NCBI GenBank assembly: GCA_037447605.1
Contig: CM074820.1
Span: forward strand, 1,373,983-1,409,358
Direction: 5' to 3'
Source: Zygnema circumcarinatum
Lineage: Eukaryota > Streptophyta > Zygnematophyceae > Zygnematales > Zygnemataceae
DNA length: 35,376 nt
Every line of letters starts with the position of its first letter. Position 1 is the first letter of the stretch. Below, one piece after another: positions 33,801 through 35,376 of this stretch. Made by a program: the position numbers and the translations under genes. The notes beneath the pieces are model-generated. The model was not told the origin of the DNA, did no database searches, and saw only the letters and a program-made list of their open reading frames with translations.

Positions 33801-35376
33801 GTTGAGGGGTGTTCAGAGTCACAAAAAACAGAGGCAGAGGGAGAGGGGAAAGGGGAAAGGGGAGATGGGAGAGGGGAGAGGGGAGAGGGGAGAGGGGGAG
33901 TTTAGGAAGGTGTATTCAGAAAGGAGAGGAAGGTTGGTTAGTAAGGGAATGGGTATGGAAGAGGAATGAAAGATAGTAGAGACATACGGTCTTTTGACGA
34001 ATCAAGGTGAAGGAATAAGTGAGAAAAGGGATATTTTACACTAAATGATGAAGCTGGCACGGATGTATGAAGTAATGTTAGCGCGAGCCCTCTCCATTGC
34101 AGGTATTGCGCACTTCTTCACTCTCTTCAAAGTTCAGCTCACGTTTCAGATAGGCGGCAAAATTGCACTATCCTACGATGTGCAGTCCATTACTGCTGAG
34201 CCATATCGGAGACCCTTAGATTGGTTCCGCTTCGTCCTCGAAATCATCTTCCTTGTTTGCATCATTTGGAATGTGAGATGAGCCGTTTTGTCCCCTAAAC
34301 TCTCATTGCTGCAAGTTTCTAACAGGAATTGGGCATCCGCTATGATCCATGTATGAAGTGTACATGCTTACAATGCGATTCCTACTGAATGGCTCTCTGT
34401 GCAGATAATGGAGGAGCTGAGGGAGATGATCACTTGCTATCGTGTGTATGGTTCGATTTTGTCACACTTCGCTCAGCTGTGGAATGTTTTGGACTTCATC
34501 TCTTTATCTATTATGGTGGCAGCGATTGCTCTGTGGTGAGATTAAGGCAGCCATTTTCACTGTAGCAGGAGCACTGTAGGCTGCATCCTGTCTTTAGGGT
34601 TTTGATGATTATAAAAATCATTCTCTCTATATTCTTTATAGGTTTTAGGGTCTTTATCCCTCGGTGTGATTTGGGATGCAGGATCAACTACGTCATCACG
34701 GAAGCAAATCCGTTCGACATAGATCTTCGATATGAAATATATGACATTGTTAGCTGGACAAAGCGGAAACTATATTGGGACATTGTGCCACCGGGGGTTG
34801 GGTTCTCTGACGCGATGGAAGCCTTCAACCGGATTGAGAAAATAGTTTACTTCCGCACATACTATGTTGCCCTGCAGGGAATCAAGTGAGTGGTAGCAAA
34901 AGTGAGGGGGTTGCTGGAGGGATCTCACCACAGAAAAGACATTATTTTCTTTGAGTTATGTCAGTCTGTAACACCTCCCCTTCTCTCTCTACCTCTTGCT
35001 CTCTCCCTCTCTTCCTCTCCCGCCCACTTTTCTCTCCTCTCCCTCTCCCTCTACCCCCCTCCCTCACTCTCCCCCTCTCCCCTCCTCTCTCTCTTTCTCC
35101 CTCGGCCCCTCCCCTTTCCCCCCTCGCCCTCTCCCCTTCGCTCTCTCTTTCTCCCTCGCCCCCTCCCCACACCTCGCCCTCTCCCCCTCTCTCTCGTCAC
35201 CCCTCCCCCCCCGCACCCTCTCCCCCTCTCTCTCATCCCCCCTCCCCCATACTCTCTCCCTTACCCTCCCCTCCCCTCCCCTCGCCCTCCTCCTCCCCCT
35301 CTCTCTCCCCCCGCTCCTTCTCTCTCACTCTTTTACCCTCCCTCCCTCACCCTCCCTCCCTCACCCTCCCTCCCTC
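27225..35376 (+). CDS. Polycystin-like (PKD2/TRPP-type) channel with expanded extracellular region, 3' truncated by window
   Basis: About 1081 residues lie in the window. Exons: 27225-27418, 27559-27641, 27834-27997, 28284-28361, 28480-28679, 28795-29023, 29194-29355, 29535-29592, 29920-30202, 30647-30810, 31217-31324, 31707-31889, 31985-32125, 32238-32432, 32556-32700, 33199-33265 (start uncertain), 33411-33554, 33640-33781, 34103-34272, 34405-34535 and 34682-34885. Phases agree. Order: cytosolic N-terminus; TM1 (about 112-132); a cysteine module (C177-C200); a cupredoxin-like domain (about 539-675); an LNR (C693-C723, ending FDGGDC); then the polycystin extracellular domain (RYISVANR, FTELYPNC, YGVNPVFLP, LIDGFFIDNATKELTVELITYN). 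S2 is DWFRFVLEIIFLVCIIWN (953-970). S3 includes LWNVLDFISLSIMVAAIALW. The S4-S5 approach is AFNRIEKIVYFRTYYVALQGI. The pore lies beyond the window. Polycystins are cation channels, often ciliary. TM1-S2 spans about 820 residues, against a few hundred in animal PKD2. Confidence 0.9.
30850..30913 (+). repeat. GA microsatellite in a polycystin intron
   Basis: An almost pure GA-dinucleotide stretch lies within the intron 30811-31216. It is a simple repeat that creates an Arg/Glu artefactual frame. Confidence 0.9.
31330..31676 (+). repeat. Long pyrimidine tract in a polycystin intron
   Basis: About 350 bp consist almost entirely of C and T on the plus strand, reaching nearly to the acceptor side of the intron 31325-31706. 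Both strands look open for 200-300 codons here (Ser/Pro-rich plus, Gly/Arg-rich minus), but only because of base composition. Confidence 0.9.
33800..33960 (+). repeat. Purine-rich tract in a polycystin intron
   Basis: GA-rich sequence with repeated GGGAGA units occupies much of the intron 33782-34102. It is non-coding by phase and composition. Confidence 0.7.
34970..35376 (+). repeat. Pyrimidine tract at the window end
   Basis: From about 34970 to the window end the plus strand is almost only C and T, with CTCCCC and CCCTCCCT repeats. It follows the donor after exon 34682-34885 and is therefore the start of the next intron of the polycystin gene. Confidence 0.85.

Overview
This is nuclear DNA from an intron-rich eukaryote, most likely a photosynthetic one in the green (streptophyte) lineage. 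The inferred proteins support this: a plant-type SWEET sugar transporter, a plant-type vacuolar/lysosomal alpha-mannosidase, a DUF3754 protein of the plant kind, and a plant-like AP endonuclease. A polycystin-type channel is also present. Land plants lack polycystins, so a flagellate-stage alga (charophyte or prasinophyte type) fits better than a land plant. A stramenopile or other alga is not excluded. Introns are GT-AG, mostly 100-400 bp, with acceptors usually ending TGCAG. The track of open frames alone is misleading because nearly every exon is short, so genes were rebuilt exon by exon, using splice sites, phase consistency and family motifs.

Layout, left to right. (1) 170-1189 (+): last four exons of a DUF3754 protein whose 5' part lies outside the window. 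(2) 1944-12016 (-): a complete GH38 alpha-mannosidase in 29 phase-consistent exons, including one GC-AG intron. (3) 13082-15428 (+): a small Arg/Ser/Lys-rich, probably nuclear protein in six exons. (4) 17126-19417 (+): a complete five-exon SWEET transporter, followed at once by an interstitial TTAGGG telomere-like array. (5) 20996-24031 (-): a complete seven-exon AP endonuclease of the ExoIII/APE1 class; a 10-N assembly gap in poly-C lies just beyond its stop. (6) 27225 to beyond 35376 (+): a large polycystin-like channel, cut off by the window end before its pore.

The intergenic DNA has its own character. CACGTG (G-box) motifs cluster upstream of the mannosidase and SWEET genes. The densest cluster (nine in 690 bp) sits in a tail-to-tail region where no promoter is expected. 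Pyrimidine-rich patches precede the SWEET and polycystin start codons. Three perfect TGACGTCA (CRE/bZIP) sites lie upstream of the polycystin gene. A 403-bp non-autonomous hAT-type element with a perfect 8-bp target duplication sits in the divergent region at 25574-25976. Long one-strand pyrimidine or purine tracts fill several introns.

The most unusual object is the polycystin-like protein. Its first extracellular segment, between TM1 and S2, is expanded to about 820 residues. It carries a cysteine module, a cupredoxin-like fold lacking most copper ligands, and a Notch-type LNR before the canonical polycystin extracellular domain. The genes do not form a pathway; they are an ordinary eukaryotic neighbourhood of separately transcribed units.
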